This document shows, piece after piece, positions 49,020 to 60,997 of a DNA stretch of 64,000 nt (position 1 is its first letter; each line of letters starts with the position of its first letter). The position numbers were made by a program, and so were the translations under genes. The stretch comes from Salvelinus alpinus (lineage: Eukaryota > Chordata > Actinopteri > Salmoniformes > Salmonidae). The stretch is taken from contig NC_092115.1 of the NCBI RefSeq assembly GCF_045679555.1, forward strand, positions 36,216,728 to 36,280,727, read 5' to 3'. Under the pieces are notes generated by a model, which had not been told where the DNA came from, did no database searches, and worked only from the letters and a program-made list of their open reading frames with translations.

Positions 49020-49260
49020 GCGAACACAACGTGCCATTGGAACACAGGAGTGATGGTTACTGACAATGGGCCTCTGTACGCCTATGTAGATATTCCATTT
49101 AAAAAATCAGCTGTTTACAGCTACAATAGTCATTTACAACATTAACAATGTCTACACTTTATTTCTGATCAATTGGATGTTATTTTAATGGGGAAAAAAT
49201 ATGCTTTTCTTTCAAAAACAAGGACATTTCTAAGTGATCCAAACTTTTGAACGGGAGTGT

Positions 49261-49848
49261 AGCTGTACCATGATATTTGCATTTCTACTAAGTAAACCTC
49301 CAATTGTACTCTACTATCCCACCCACTACCCCCCCCCCCCCCCCCCTAAATCCTCTAGGTTATATCAGCTGTGTCAGTGAACCGCTTCTGAACTGCCTGA
49401 AATGGAGTGCACAGCATGATCAGAGGTGAGAGGTCACTTGGTCGGGTCAACAGGAAGTATTATTAAAGAGATGCTTTACATTGAAATGGAGATGTAGTAG
49501 TCCCAGAGTTAATGAACCAAGGTCAGTTTTGTATTTAACCCCCTGATGACTATGATGACTGACATAGTGTTAGAATTAAAAAGACACAAGGTTTAATCAT
49601 GCCATCTCTCTCGTCTGCAGGTATGTTTTGATGTGAGAGAGGATGCCAACCCCCAGTACCGCCATCGCCCCCTCGAAGATAACCCTCGGCCCAATTTGGG
49701 GCCCAAGGCTGGTTAGAAGACATGGCTAGGGACACTATATAATTGTGATGACCTGAGAGAAGGGTTGACCCCAATTAGTTGACTGGTCGATTGTTTGGTC
49801 GTTAGACTGTTGGTCGACCGAGATTGTCTAAGTCGAGCAGAAACAAAA

Positions 49849-49880
<32 letters not shown>
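49261..49880. other. Poly-C run and unassigned sequence
   Basis: A run of about 17 C lies at about 49330-49346. GACTGGTCGATTGTTTGGTC with TTGGTCGACCGA at 49780-49822 looks like a transposon terminus. A (GT)n/(TA)n tract leads into the next Tc1. Confidence 0.4.
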
Positions 49881-49883
<3 letters not shown>

Positions 49884-49884
49884 G

Positions 49885-50135
49885 TGATGGAGTGCTACAT
49901 CAGATGACCTGGCCTCCACAATCACCTGACCTCAACCCAATTGAGATATTTGGGATGAGTTGGACCGCAGAGTGAAGGAAAAGCAGCCAACAAGTGCTCA
50001 GCATATGTGGGAACTACATGATTCCATTTGTGTTATTTATAGTTTTGATGTCTCTACTATTATTCTACAATATAGAAAATTGTAAAAATAAAGAAAATGA
50101 GCAGGTGTGTCTAAACTTTCGACTGAGATATATAT
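49885..50135 (+). mobile_element. Tc1-E 3' end fragment
   Basis: It encodes the C-terminal DDE segment (CCTGACCTCAACCCAATTGA, about 49927) and the right terminal region (CTACAATATAGAAAATTGTA; ending AACTTTCGACTG). The 5' part is missing. Confidence 0.8.
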
Positions 50136-51129
50136 ACCAGATGGGATGGCATATCGCTGCAGAACGCTGTGGTAGCCATGCCGGTTAAGTGTGCCTTGAA
50201 TTCTAAATAAATCCCAGACCGTGTCACCAACACCATTACACCACCTCTTCCATGCTTCATGGTGGGAACCACACATGCAGAGATCAACCGTTCAACTACT
50301 CTGCGTCACAAAGACACGGCGGATAGATCCAAAAATCTCACATTTGGACTCAGACCAAAGAACAGATTTCCACCGGTCTAATGTCCTATGCTCGTGTTTC
50401 TTGGCCTAAGCAAGTCTCTTCTTTATTATTGGTGTCCTTTAGTGGTTTCTTTGCAGCAATTTGACCATGAAGACCTGATTCACACAGTGTCCTCTGAACA
50501 GTTGATGTTGAGATATGTCTGTTACTTGAACTCTGCGACGCATTAATTTGGGCTGCAATTTCTGAGGCTGGTAACTAATGAACTTATCCTCTGCAGCAGA
50601 GGTAACTCTGGGTCTTCCATTCCTGAGAGCCAGTTTCATCATAGCGCTTGATGCCACCCCTACCACTTTCAAAGTTCTTGACATTTTCCGCGTTGACTGA
50701 CCTTTAAGTAATGATGGACTGTTCCTCTTTGCTTATTTGAGATGTTCTTGCCATAATATGGACTTGGTCTTTTACCAAATAGCAGTATCTTCTGTATACC
50801 ACCCCTACCTTGTCAAAACACAACTGATTGGCTCAAACGCATTAAGAAGGAAATAAATTCCACAAATTAACTTTTAAGAAGGCACACCTGTTAATTGAAA
50901 GCATTCCATGATGCTGGTTGAGAGAGTGCAAAGCTGTCATCAAGGTGAAGAATGGCTACTTTGAAGAATCTCAAATATAAAATATATTTTGCTTAAACAC
51001 TTTTTTGGTTACTACATGATTCCATATGTGTTATTTCATAGTTTTCATTATTCTACAATATAGAAAATAGTAAAAAAATAAAGAAAAACCCTTAAATGAG
51101 GTGTGTCCAAACTTTTGACTCTTACTGTA
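50136..51129 (-). mobile_element. Tc1-E fragment in opposite orientation
   Basis: The minus strand encodes the transposase N terminus (50684-50439: MSRTLKVVGVASSAMMKLAL, GRPRVTSAAEDKFI) and further parts toward 50220. The right end, GTGTCCAAACTTTTGACT at about 51102-51120, is the outer terminus. With 49885-50135 it forms a tail-to-tail pair. Confidence 0.8.
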
Positions 51130-53114
51130 TATTATGAATATACATTTGAACTTTTCTAAAACTATTACAGATCCAGCTAAAGAGTTATTCAACTTTGATG
51201 GAGATTGCTTGGTGGGTTTGCAGTTCTGAAGTTTACACAGTGTTGGGTACAGTATATATTTGCTGAATAAACCTTGAAAGAGAACAGCGCTGTGTCCTTT
51301 GTCAATGAGCCATATGAGAGCCGTTACACTAGCACAAGCTTCGGGTCTGACCCAAGTTAATAGTTGATACAGTGTTTCAAGTTCATTGCAGACAGGCCAT
51401 GTGCAGCCAATGTGATTTATATAATATTTACTTTTATCAGGATATGCAATGTTTTTAATTGTTGGCTTTATGTAGGCTATTTACATAGTTGGCAATGGCA
51501 ATAGAAGTTACTTTTTAGGTTTGTATAATTTTCATTTAGATCTGGTTAGAATTTTGATTAACCACATGACACCGATTTTGAGATATGAAGACATTATAAA
51601 TTAAATTAAATTGTTTCACAAACATTTGCATATGAAAACCATAACTGGCACAGAGATCGGTAGAAATGGTAAGTTAAATTGTCATTCCACATGAGAAAGG
51701 TTGCCGACTCCACATGTAGCCTATTACCATCAACTTCAGGAGAGTAATGGCAGAATCTGCGAAAGCCAGCAGGAGCGGGAGGAAAATTGTTGGGTTAGGT
51801 TTTTTTTCTTCTGGTTTTCCAGATCTCTGGCGCCCTCATGAGGCATCAAACCATAAACTTAAAGCATCAGACAAGCTCAATGCATGTAGTTGATTTTATT
51901 AGAACACATAGGGTGTGTCTATATATGGAAAAATACATGTTTAAAACTCTAACTATCATATTTATAATGCATGTATTATATATTTATAACACTTGGATAA
52001 TTAACTTTCAATAAAGCTTTTCACATTCTCTACTGGTTGAAATTAAGTCTCATTTGATGAAATAATACACCTATCCTGTGTCCTCAGATCAGTGCAGATG
52101 AAGGAAATGATATGGTGAGATGAACCTGTTTTAGAGTGTTTACATGATACAAAGGAGGTGTAGTGTGTGTACAGTTTTTTACATTTCTGGTCCTGAATTA
52201 CAAATCAGCCTTTAACTAGTTGAATAATGTGTTCTCATCTACTGATGTCCCAAGACCAGGATTGGTAAACACTGTTGAAGTGTATAATTGTAATACATAC
52301 ATGCAGACACAGTATCACTTAAAGACTGGAGTTTGATACTCCTACAATTGGATATGACTGAAAAAGCATGTCTAACAGACATTCATACCTGAGCCGTACC
52401 TTTATTTGTCAAGGTAGAGTACTGTACATGATCAGTGAATATATTCAATGTACAGGCTACAATGTGGGAAACTCATGCTTGGTAATAACTACATATATAT
52501 ACACGACTTAAAGTTAGATTATATTCTACTTAATCCAGAGGCTTCATTGATGCCATTTAAAGTGTCTTGAAGTCAATACAACCAGCTATGATAGCTGAGG
52601 TTCATAGCTAGGATCAAAGCTAGCTAGCTGATATTGACATTGTTATGTAATTTTCTGCAATTTCTTGGGGATTCATGATTAACTGGTGCAAATAATTAAA
52701 ACCACTGCTCTGAACTAATATTCATACCAAACGCTTCAAACGGTCCATACACAGATCGTCTACATAGCTAGCTACACATCCATAGGCATACAAGGATTTT
52801 TATCCTCCACTACATAATCAGCAAGAAGAGTTAGATAGCTAAGTTACTTCAGCTGCATTGCATGGCAAATATCGGCAAGGTAAGCTTACAAAACTGTACA
52901 TTCAAATTTGCAGTAAATGCTTTAGCTAGCTAGATTCGTTAAAACTAATGTTTCACAAGATGACAGCCTGGTTTGATGGTTTTCTCAGGAGTCCCTAAAA
53001 TATTAAACACACTAATTAAAATGTCAAACTCATGTCAAAACGCCCATAAAGCTACTCAGCTAGCTTGCTAAATTAACTTTATGACAAAACAAATATGCAT
53101 AATTATTTGTCTCT
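51130..53114. other. No gene recognised
   Basis: AT-rich sequence; no exon, SINE head or transposon end identified in about 2 kb. Confidence 0.4.
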
Positions 53115-53561
53115 TGTCACGTACCTGACCTATTTTTATGTTATTTTGATTATGTTTAGTTGGTCAGGGCGTGAGTTGGGGTGGGCATTGTATGTTGTGT
53201 GTGTTTTGGTTAGTCTATGGGTGTTGTATGTGTATGGGATAGAGTATTGTTAGGTTGTCTAGTTATGTCTATGGCTGCCTAGATTGGGTCTCAATCAGAG
53301 ACAGCTGTCATTCATTTGTCTCTGATTGGGAGCCATATTTAAGGTAGCCATAGGCAGTAGGCTTTTGTGGGTAGTTGTCTTGTTTAACGTTTGTTGCTTG
53401 TCTGGGCACTTGCGTTATTTAGCTTCACGATCATTTGTTGTTTTGTTTGTTTGTAATAGTGTTTTCGTTTCATGTTCATCTTCGTTCGTTTAATTAAAAG
53501 AAGATGGCTTATTTTCCTCATGCTGCGTTTTGGTCCGTCTCTCCTCCACACGATCGTGACA
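53115..53561 (+). repeat. 5' LTR with hairpin
   Basis: TGTCACGTACCTGACC...GATCGTGACA. Hairpin arms CTCAATCAGAGACA (53290-53303) and TGTCTCTGATTGGG (53317-53330) pair at 13 of 14 positions plus a G-T. Confidence 0.93.
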
Positions 53562-55576
53562 GAACTACCCACCACAACAGGACCAAGCGGATTGAGGAAG
53601 GAAGGAAGGAACTAAAGCAATGGAGAGAAGAGGAATGGAGTTGGGAGCAAATTTTCAATGGAGAAGGACCCTGGGCTAAGGTTGGTGTGAATCGCCGCTT
53701 GAGGGAGGAGAAGAAGGCAGCCACAGCCCAGGAGCGCTGGTATGAGGAGGCAGCACGTAAGAGAGGCTGGAAGCCCGAGAGGCTCACCCAAAAATTTCTT
53801 GGGGGGGGGGGGCTAAAGGGGAGTGTGGTGAAGCCGGGTTGGATACCTGAGCCAACTCCCCGGGCTTACCGTGGAGTAAGAGGGCGTCGTACTGGTCAGA
53901 CACCGTGTTATGCGGTAAAGCGCACGGTGTCCCCAGTACGCGTGCTTAGCCCAGTGCGGGCTATTCCACCTTGCCGCACTGGGAGGGCTAGGTTGGGCAT
54001 CGAGCCGGATGCCATGAAGCCGGCCCAACGTATCTGGCCTCCAGTACGTCTCCTCGGGCCGGTGTACATGGCACCAGCCTTACAGGTGGTGTCCCCGGTT
54101 CGCCTGCATAGCCCAGTGCGGGCTATTCCACCTCGCCGCACTGGCAGGGCTACGGGGACCATTCAACCTGGTAAGGTTGGGGAGGCTCGGTGCTCAAGAG
54201 CACGTGTCCTCCTTCACGGTCCGGTATATCCGGCGCCACCTTCCCACCCCAGTCCAGTACCACCAGTGCCTACACCACGCACCAGGCTTCCAGTGCATCT
54301 CCAGAGCCCTGTTCCTCTTCCACGCACTCTCCCTATGGTGCGTGTCTCCAGCCCAGTGCCTCCAGTTCCGGCACCACGCACCAAGCCTCCTGTGCGTCTC
54401 CAGAGCCCTGGACGCACTGTTCCTTCTCCCCGCACTCGCCCTGAGGTGCGTGTCCTTAGCCCGGTACCTCCAGTTCCGGTACCACGCACCAGGCCTACAG
54501 TGCGTCTCAGCCGGCCAGAGTCTGCCGTCTGTCCAGCGGCGCCTGAACTGCCCGTCTGCCCAGCGGCGCCTGAACTGCCCGTCTGCCCAGCGGCGCCTGA
54601 ACTGCCCGTCTGCCCAGCGGCGCCTGAACTGCCCGTCTGCCCAGCGGCGCCTGAACTGCCCGTCTGCCCAGCGGCGCCTGAACTGCCCGTCTGCCCAGCG
54701 GCGCCTGAACTGCCCGTCTGCCCAGCGGCGCCTGAACTGCCCGTCTGCCATACGCCGTCTGAACTGCCCGTCTGCCATACGCCGTCTGAACTGTCCGTCT
54801 GCCATGAGCCTGCAAAGCCGCCCGTCTGCCATGAGCCTGCAAAGCCGCCCGTCTGCCATGAGCCTACAGAGCCGTCCGCCAGACAGGAGCCGCTAGAGCC
54901 GTCCGCCAGACAGGAGCCGCTAGAGCCTTCCGCCAGACCGGATCAGCCAGAGCCTTCCGCCAGACCGGATCAGCCAGAGCCTTCCGCCAGACCGGATCAG
55001 CCAGAGCCTTCCGCCAGACCGGATCAGCAAGAGCCTTCCGCCAGACCGGATCAGCAAGAGCCTTCCGCCAGACCGGATCAGCCAGAGCCTTCCGCCAGAC
55101 CGGATCAGCCAGAGCCTTCCGCCAGACCGGATCAGCCAGAGCCTTCAGCCAGCCATGACCAGCCAGAGCCGTCAGCCAGCCATGACCAGCCAGAGCCGTC
55201 AGCCAGCCAGGATCCGCCAGCCAGTCCGGAGCTGCCGTCCCTCAGTCCGGAGCTGCCGTCCCTCAGCCCGGAGCTGCCGTCCCTCAGCCCGGAGCTGCCG
55301 TCCCTCAGCCCGGAGCTGTCGTCCCTCATCCCGGTGTTGCCCCTTATCCCGGTGCTGCCCCTTATCCCGATGCTGCCCCTTCAGTTAGGTGGGTTTAGTT
55401 GGAGGGTGGTCATTGGGGGGGGGATACGGAAGCGGGGAGTGACTATGGTGGTGTGGGGACAGCGTCCAGAGCCGGAGCCACCACCGTGGACAGATGCCCA
55501 CCCAGACCCTCCCCTAGACTTTTGGTGGTGCGTTCGGAGTACGCACCTTGAGGGGGGGGTTATGTCACGTACCTGA
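53504..55576 (+). CDS. Proline-rich tandem-repeat protein of the LTR element (690 aa)
   Basis: The ATG (AAGATGG) is 58 bp inside the 5' LTR, and the TGA lies 14 bp inside the 3' LTR, so the whole interior is coding. Residues 1-19 are LTR-encoded. Residues about 20-100 are charged and rich in K, E, R and W (ELKQWREEEWSWEQIF; ERWYEEAARKRGW) and probably helical. After FLGGGGLKG the protein is proline-rich with SPVR and PVPAPRT motifs. About 342-415 holds eight PVCPAAPEL units, about 473-547 eight PSARPDQPE units, then SLSPELP units. The C terminus reads CVRSTHLEGGVMSRT. No enzyme domain is seen. The block WSWE and the C terminus are shared with the ORF at 20833-22359. A gag-like role is possible; I do not recognise the family. 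Confidence 0.7.
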   Translation: MAYFPHAAFWSVSPPHDRDRTTHHNRTKRIEEGRKELKQWREEEWSWEQIFNGEGPWAKVGVNRRLREEKKAATAQERWYEEAARKRGWKPERLTQKFLGGGGLKGSVVKPGWIPEPTPRAYRGVRGRRTGQTPCYAVKRTVSPVRVLSPVRAIPPCRTGRARLGIEPDAMKPAQRIWPPVRLLGPVYMAPALQVVSPVRLHSPVRAIPPRRTGRATGTIQPGKVGEARCSRARVLLHGPVYPAPPSHPSPVPPVPTPRTRLPVHLQSPVPLPRTLPMVRVSSPVPPVPAPRTKPPVRLQSPGRTVPSPRTRPEVRVLSPVPPVPVPRTRPTVRLSRPESAVCPAAPELPVCPAAPELPVCPAAPELPVCPAAPELPVCPAAPELPVCPAAPELPVCPAAPELPVCPAAPELPVCHTPSELPVCHTPSELSVCHEPAKPPVCHEPAKPPVCHEPTEPSARQEPLEPSARQEPLEPSARPDQPEPSARPDQPEPSARPDQPEPSARPDQQEPSARPDQQEPSARPDQPEPSARPDQPEPSARPDQPEPSASHDQPEPSASHDQPEPSASQDPPASPELPSLSPELPSLSPELPSLSPELPSLSPELSSLIPVLPLIPVLPLIPMLPLQLGGFSWRVVIGGGIRKRGVTMVVWGQRPEPEPPPWTDAHPDPPLDFWWCVRSTHLEGGVMSRT
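54532..54750 (+). repeat. 27-bp tandem repeat encoding PVCPAAPEL
   Basis: About eight near-perfect units of CCAGCGGCGCCTGAACTGCC plus CGTCTGC. The period is a multiple of three, so the frame is kept. Confidence 0.95.
54924..55150 (+). repeat. 27-bp tandem repeat encoding PSARPDQPE
   Basis: About eight units beginning CCTTCCGCCAGACCGGATCA. Related shorter repeats (SASHDQPEP, SLSPELP) follow to about 55390. Confidence 0.93.
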
Positions 55577-56009
55577 CCTATTTTTATGTTATTTTGATTA
55601 TGTTTAGTTGGTCAGGGCGTGAGTTGGGGTGGGCATTGTATGTTGTGTGTGTTTTGGTTAGTCTATGGGTGTTGTATGTGTATGGGATAGAGTATTGTTA
55701 GGTTGTCTAGTTATGTCTATGGCTGCCTAGATTGGGTCTCAATCAGAGACAGCTGTCATTCATTTGTCTCTGATTGGGAGCCATATTTAAGGTAGCCATA
55801 GGCAGTAGGCTTTTGTGGGTAGTTGTCTTGTTTAACGTTTGTTGCTTGTCTGGGCACTTGCGTTATTTAGCTTCACGATCATTTGTTGTTTTGTTTGTTT
55901 GTAATAGTGTTTTCGTTTCATGTTCATCTTCGTTCGTTTAATTAAAAGAAGATGGCTTATTTTCCTCATGCTGCGTTTTGGTCCGTCTCTCCTCCACACG
56001 ATCGTGACA
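55563..56009 (+). repeat. 3' LTR
   Basis: 447 bp, apparently identical to the 5' LTR including the hairpin. Confidence 0.95.
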
Positions 56010-56509
56010 TCTCTACATTAACTAACATATTCCTCTCAACTGTAATTTTTTTGGGATGATTCGTTGAGAGGTTATAATTACTTACATTTGCTTCAATCCT
56101 AGTATTTTTGTCAGCCATCTTTGCTGAAGAAAGTCTCCAGTGTTAGCTCTCAGAACATTTGCATAAAGTTGGTAAATGCTGAAAATGTTTTGTCACTGCC
56201 TCCCACTCCGCTCCTCACCTCGTTCCTTACATTGAAAATTAATGGGAAGCAGTGTGTCACCACGCGATGCCGTCCGCTAATGTACATTGCTTACCAGTTG
56301 TACAAGTTTTGTGTCATCAATAAAGGAAAACGTTTATTCCAAATACTTAAAATACAGAGTGGCAAATTCAGGCTGCCTGAGCATAAAATGCTCATGTCCC
56401 TGCTGTAATGAAATTACACATACCAAGTGTGCATTCATGTCAAATGTGGTTGCATCAGCTGCAATGTCATGCACTGCAGAACCAAAGCCAGCTGTGTGTC
56501 TGACTGCAG
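56010..56509. other. Flank between LTR element and zyg11-like exon
   Basis: No element ends or exons recognised. Confidence 0.35.
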
Positions 56510-56679
56510 GCTGAGGAGTCCTGTCTCGTGGCCCTGTCGGAAGCTTTGTCTGGCCCAGGTGTGTCTCAGCCTGGACTCCTTCTGCAGCATGCAACAAGAT
56601 GTGTCCCGGAGGCTCAGCTGGGCCCCACCGCTCCCACGGGAGATGGCTAATCAGATACTGCACAAGATGGATGCCCAGG
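56510..56679 (+). pseudogene. zyg11: zyg11-like N-terminal exon, frameshifted
   Basis: After GACTGCAG| the frame reads AEESCLVALSEA, then must shift by one base in a TTT run (about 56542-56544) to continue CLAQVCLSLDSFCSMQQD and PREMANQILHKMDAQ. This matches the family's EEASPY...CL-LE-FCS-QDGTL...PQEVADRLL. The donor is CAGG|GTGAGT. Confidence 0.7.
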
Positions 56680-56892
56680 GTGAGTAGGAGGGAGGGAGGG
56701 AGGGCGCCAGAGAACGTTCAACAGACACACACAAATGGAATTAAATAAATGTAATGGTTAACAAACATTCTATGGGTTTAAAAAAGCGAATTTCTATTCA
56801 ATAGGTTGCTTTTAGGTCATTTTTAGAAATAGATCTTGCTGCTTAAAGCTAGGTCTGCATCCTGGTCATCACCGTTCTCATCCACATTTCAG

Positions 56893-57330
56893 CTTTACCT
56901 TACAACGACCGAATGGTCTGCCACTTCCGCAGCTGTGAACAACTCCGTCTGCGCCGAGGGTGTATCCACTCCAACCCCCTCTTTCAGGTGGCCTTCTGCC
57001 TGGCCCTCTGCCTTCACCGGCAGCAGGAGCTGTACGCTTCCTGGGTCCCTGGGGTCCTCATTGGTGCCCACATCCTATCAGGCCTGGCCTCCAAATCGGA
57101 GTGCAGAGTCAGCCTGCAGAGGCTCACTCTGGGTGGGGACCAGATGGGCTGGGAGTCCCTGGAGGTTTAGGAAGGGGCCCAGTTGGGCTTCAGCTCTCTG
57201 CTGGGCCTGAGGACACTAAACCTGGCATTCACAGACCCCTTCCTGGAGGACCTCTGTACTCTCCCACAGCCACAGTTCTGGGATTCTCCCACTGCTTGTG
57301 TCTCTGGATGTTTCTGGAAGGAAGAGGGTG
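56893..57330 (+). pseudogene. zyg11: zyg11-like second exon with nonsense codon
   Basis: The acceptor is CATTTCAG. It reads ALPYNDRMVCHFRSCEQLRL, VAFCLALCLHRQQELYAS and SLQRLTLGGDQMGWESLEV, then TAG (57168). The same frame continues GAQLGFSSLLGLRTLNLAFT before decaying near LPQPQFWDSP. This fits the ZYG11 leucine-rich region (VAF-KAFC-HKLVELDAT, then LSGLRAL). Confidence 0.7.
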
Positions 57331-57559
57331 ACTGAAGGGGCAGCCAAGGTCTTCGAGGAGGAGTGGGCTGGTGTTTTTGGGGCAACTTAAAGGTGAGGTG
57401 ACATTATTATATATTACAAAACATTGTCTCATCCTTTCTGCTGTCATTGATTGCCTTGGTGGATCTGAGACATCTGTGACGATGTAAAGCAGTAAAGCAT
57501 GTTCTTGTGTTCCAGGTAACCGGCGAGGCCAATGAGAGGCAGACATGTGAGTTTCTGAG

Positions 57560-57720
57560 GAGGTAGAGAGGTAGAGGTAGAGAGAGAGAGAGAGAGACCC
57601 AAATCACACCCTGACCAAACCAAATAGAGACCTGAACCTATAGGGGAGGGTCTGGGTGGGCATCTATTCCGCGGTGGCGGCTCAGGCTCACCCCACTTTG
57701 GTGGCACCTCTGATTTGATC
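57560..57720 (-). mobile_element. (GA)n tract and remnant of the TGTCACG LTR family
   Basis: A short (GA)n tract at 57575-57596 is followed by CACACCCTGACCAAACCAAA and GGGAGGGTCTGGGTGGGCAT. Both are close to the 3' coding end and LTR edge of the proline-rich LTR family, in minus orientation (compare GGGGAGGGTTAGGGTGGGCA at about 20931). Confidence 0.5.
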
Positions 57721-57799
57721 TAAAGAAAAACGATTTAAATAATTATAATATCTAAAATGTATTTGTTAAGGGACAGGTAATATTAAAACATTCTAAACC

Positions 57800-59037
57800 A
57801 ACACATTTCTGCAGCATTGAAGTTCCCCAAGAACACAGTGGCCTATATCATTCTTAAACGGAAGAAGTTTGGAACCACCAAGACTCTTCCTAGAGCTGGC
57901 CGCCCAGCCAAACTGAGCAATCGGGGGAGAAGGGCATTGGTCAGGGAGTTGACCAAGAACCCGATGGTCACTCTGACAGAGCTCCGACGTTCCTCTGTGG
58001 AGATGGGAGAACCTTCCAGAAGGACAACCGTCTCTGCAGCATTCCACCAATCAGGCCTTTATGGCAGAGTGGCCAGACAGAAGCCACTCCTCAGTTAATG
58101 TGTTGTGAAATCTTTTTTGATTGTATTGTAATGTTTTTAAAATTATGTAACTACCTTAATTTTGCTGGACCCTAGGCAGAGTAACTGCTGCATTGGCAGC
58201 ATCTAATGGGGATCCGTAATAAATACACAAATACAAATAAACACATGATAGCCAGCTTTGAGTTTGCCAAAGGGCACCTAAAGAACTCTCACACCATGAG
58301 AAACAAGATTCTCTGGTCTGATGAAACCAAGGTTGAATTCTTTGACCTGAATGCCAATCGTCACGTCTGGAGGAAACCTGGCACCATCCCTACGGTGAAG
58401 CATGCTAGTGGCAGCATCATGCTGTGGGGATTTTTATTTTCAGCAGCAGGGACTGGGAGACTAGTCAGCATCGAGGGAAAGATGAACAGAGCAAAGTACA
58501 GAGAGATCCTTGATGAAAACCTGCTCCAGAGCACTCAGGACCTCAGACTGGGGCAAAGGTTCACCTTCCAACAGGACAACGACCCTAAGCACACAGCCAA
58601 GACAACTCAGGAGTGGCTTCGGGATAAGTCTCTGAATGTCCTTGAGTGGCCCAGCCAGAGCCCGGACTTAAACCCGATCGAACATCTCTGGAGAGACCTG
58701 AAAATAGCTGTGCAGCGACACTCGCCATCCAACCTGACAGAGCTTGGGAGGATCTGCAGAGAAGAATGTAAGATACTCTCCAAATACAGGTGTGCTAAGC
58801 TTGTAGCGTCATATCCAAGAAGACCCATGGCTGTAATCAATGCCAAAGGTGCTTCAACAAAGTACTGAGTAAATGGTCTGAATACTTATGTAAATGTAAT
58901 ATTTCCATTGTTATATTTAATAAATGTGTAGAAAATTCAAAAACCTGTTTTCGCTTTGTCATTATTGGGCATTGTTTGTATATTAATAAAGAAAATGTTT
59001 TTTTTTTTCAAATCCATTTTAGAATATGGCTGTAATG
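57800..59037 (+). mobile_element. Tc1-B copy, 5'-truncated, interrupted by a retroposon tail
   Basis: The N-terminal HTH part is at 57817-58098 (FPKNTVAYIILKRKKFGTTK; GRPAKLSNRGRRALVRE). The DDE part at 58206-58868 includes WSDETKVEFF, QQDNDPKHTAKTTQEW and [11 protein letters not shown], with all three acidic residues present. A foreign segment at 58098-58235 breaks the ORF. The right end decays near 59037. Confidence 0.88.
58098..58235 (+). repeat. Retroposon 3' tail inserted in Tc1-B
   Basis: TTTTGCTGGACCCTAGGCAG to AATGGGGATCCGTAATAAAT, a familiar salmonid LINE/SINE 3' tail. It splits the transposase between PLLS and ASFEFAKGHLK. Confidence 0.7.
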
Positions 59038-59040
59038 TGG

Positions 59041-59170
59041 GGTTCAAATAGCCATCCTACTCAACCATTGCTGTATACAGTATATACTATTTTATCCTAC
59101 GAATTCTACAGACAAACTAAATATTATATCCACTTACTCTCTATAATGTCTATACATCCCATCACATATA
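59041..59170. repeat. Dispersed repeat also at 10716-10880
   Basis: GCCATCCTACTCAACCATTG to GTCTATACATCCCATCACA. It ends at the TA-rich target of Tc1-H. Confidence 0.5.
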
Positions 59171-59174
59171 TATA

Positions 59175-60791
<1,617 letters not shown>

Positions 60792-60805
60792 TATATATAT
60801 ATATA

Positions 60806-60980
60806 TACAGTGGGGAGAACAAGTATTTGATACACTGCCGATTTTGCAGTTTTCCTACTTACAAAGCATGTAGAGGTCTGTAATTTTTATCATAGGTACA
60901 TTTCAACTGTGAGAGACGGAATCTAAAAAAATCCAGAAGATCACATTGTATGATTTTTAAGTAATTAATTTGCATTTTAT
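60806..60980. mobile_element. Tc1-H terminal fragment
   Basis: A second CAGTGGGGAGAACAAGTATT end, in the same orientation as the left end of Tc1-H, 14 bp beyond that element and cut off after about 175 bp. Confidence 0.85.
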
Positions 60981-60997
60981 CAGCCCACTAATGTCGC

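Larger units (their letters stand above)
43399..49260 (-). mobile_element. Tc1-F half of the chimeric Tc1, split by a gypsy element
   Basis: The portions are 43399-43904 and 49025-49260. The minus strand encodes the HTH (FDYRLKMARNKALSSETLQS; ILRNEGYSMREIAKKLKISY; RSGRPR). The inner break is just at GATGCTGGCC, as in the copy at 19029. The outer end reads AACTTTTGAACGGGAGTGTA. The gypsy element sits between with a 5-bp duplication. Confidence 0.9.
53115..56009 (+). mobile_element. Young non-autonomous LTR retrotransposon with LTR-to-LTR ORF
   Basis: The LTRs 53115-53561 and 55563-56009 are both 447 bp and look identical. The target duplication is TCTCT (53110-53114 and 56010-56014). The polypurine tract GAGGGGGGGG lies just before the 3' LTR. 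The interior encodes one ORF without protease, RT, RNase H or integrase, so it must be mobilised by another element. I could not find a canonical TGG primer-binding site directly after the 5' LTR, where the sequence reads GAACTACCCACCAC. Confidence 0.92.

Noticed and set aside
54194..54859. Minus-strand and third-frame ORFs over the 27-bp repeats
   Set aside because: Antisense or frame shadows of the 690-aa ORF; the repeat has no stops in several frames.
54532..55150. Regular 27-bp repeats that could suggest a CRISPR array
   Set aside because: There are no unique spacers, the repeats are directly tandem and in frame, and the genome is a vertebrate one.
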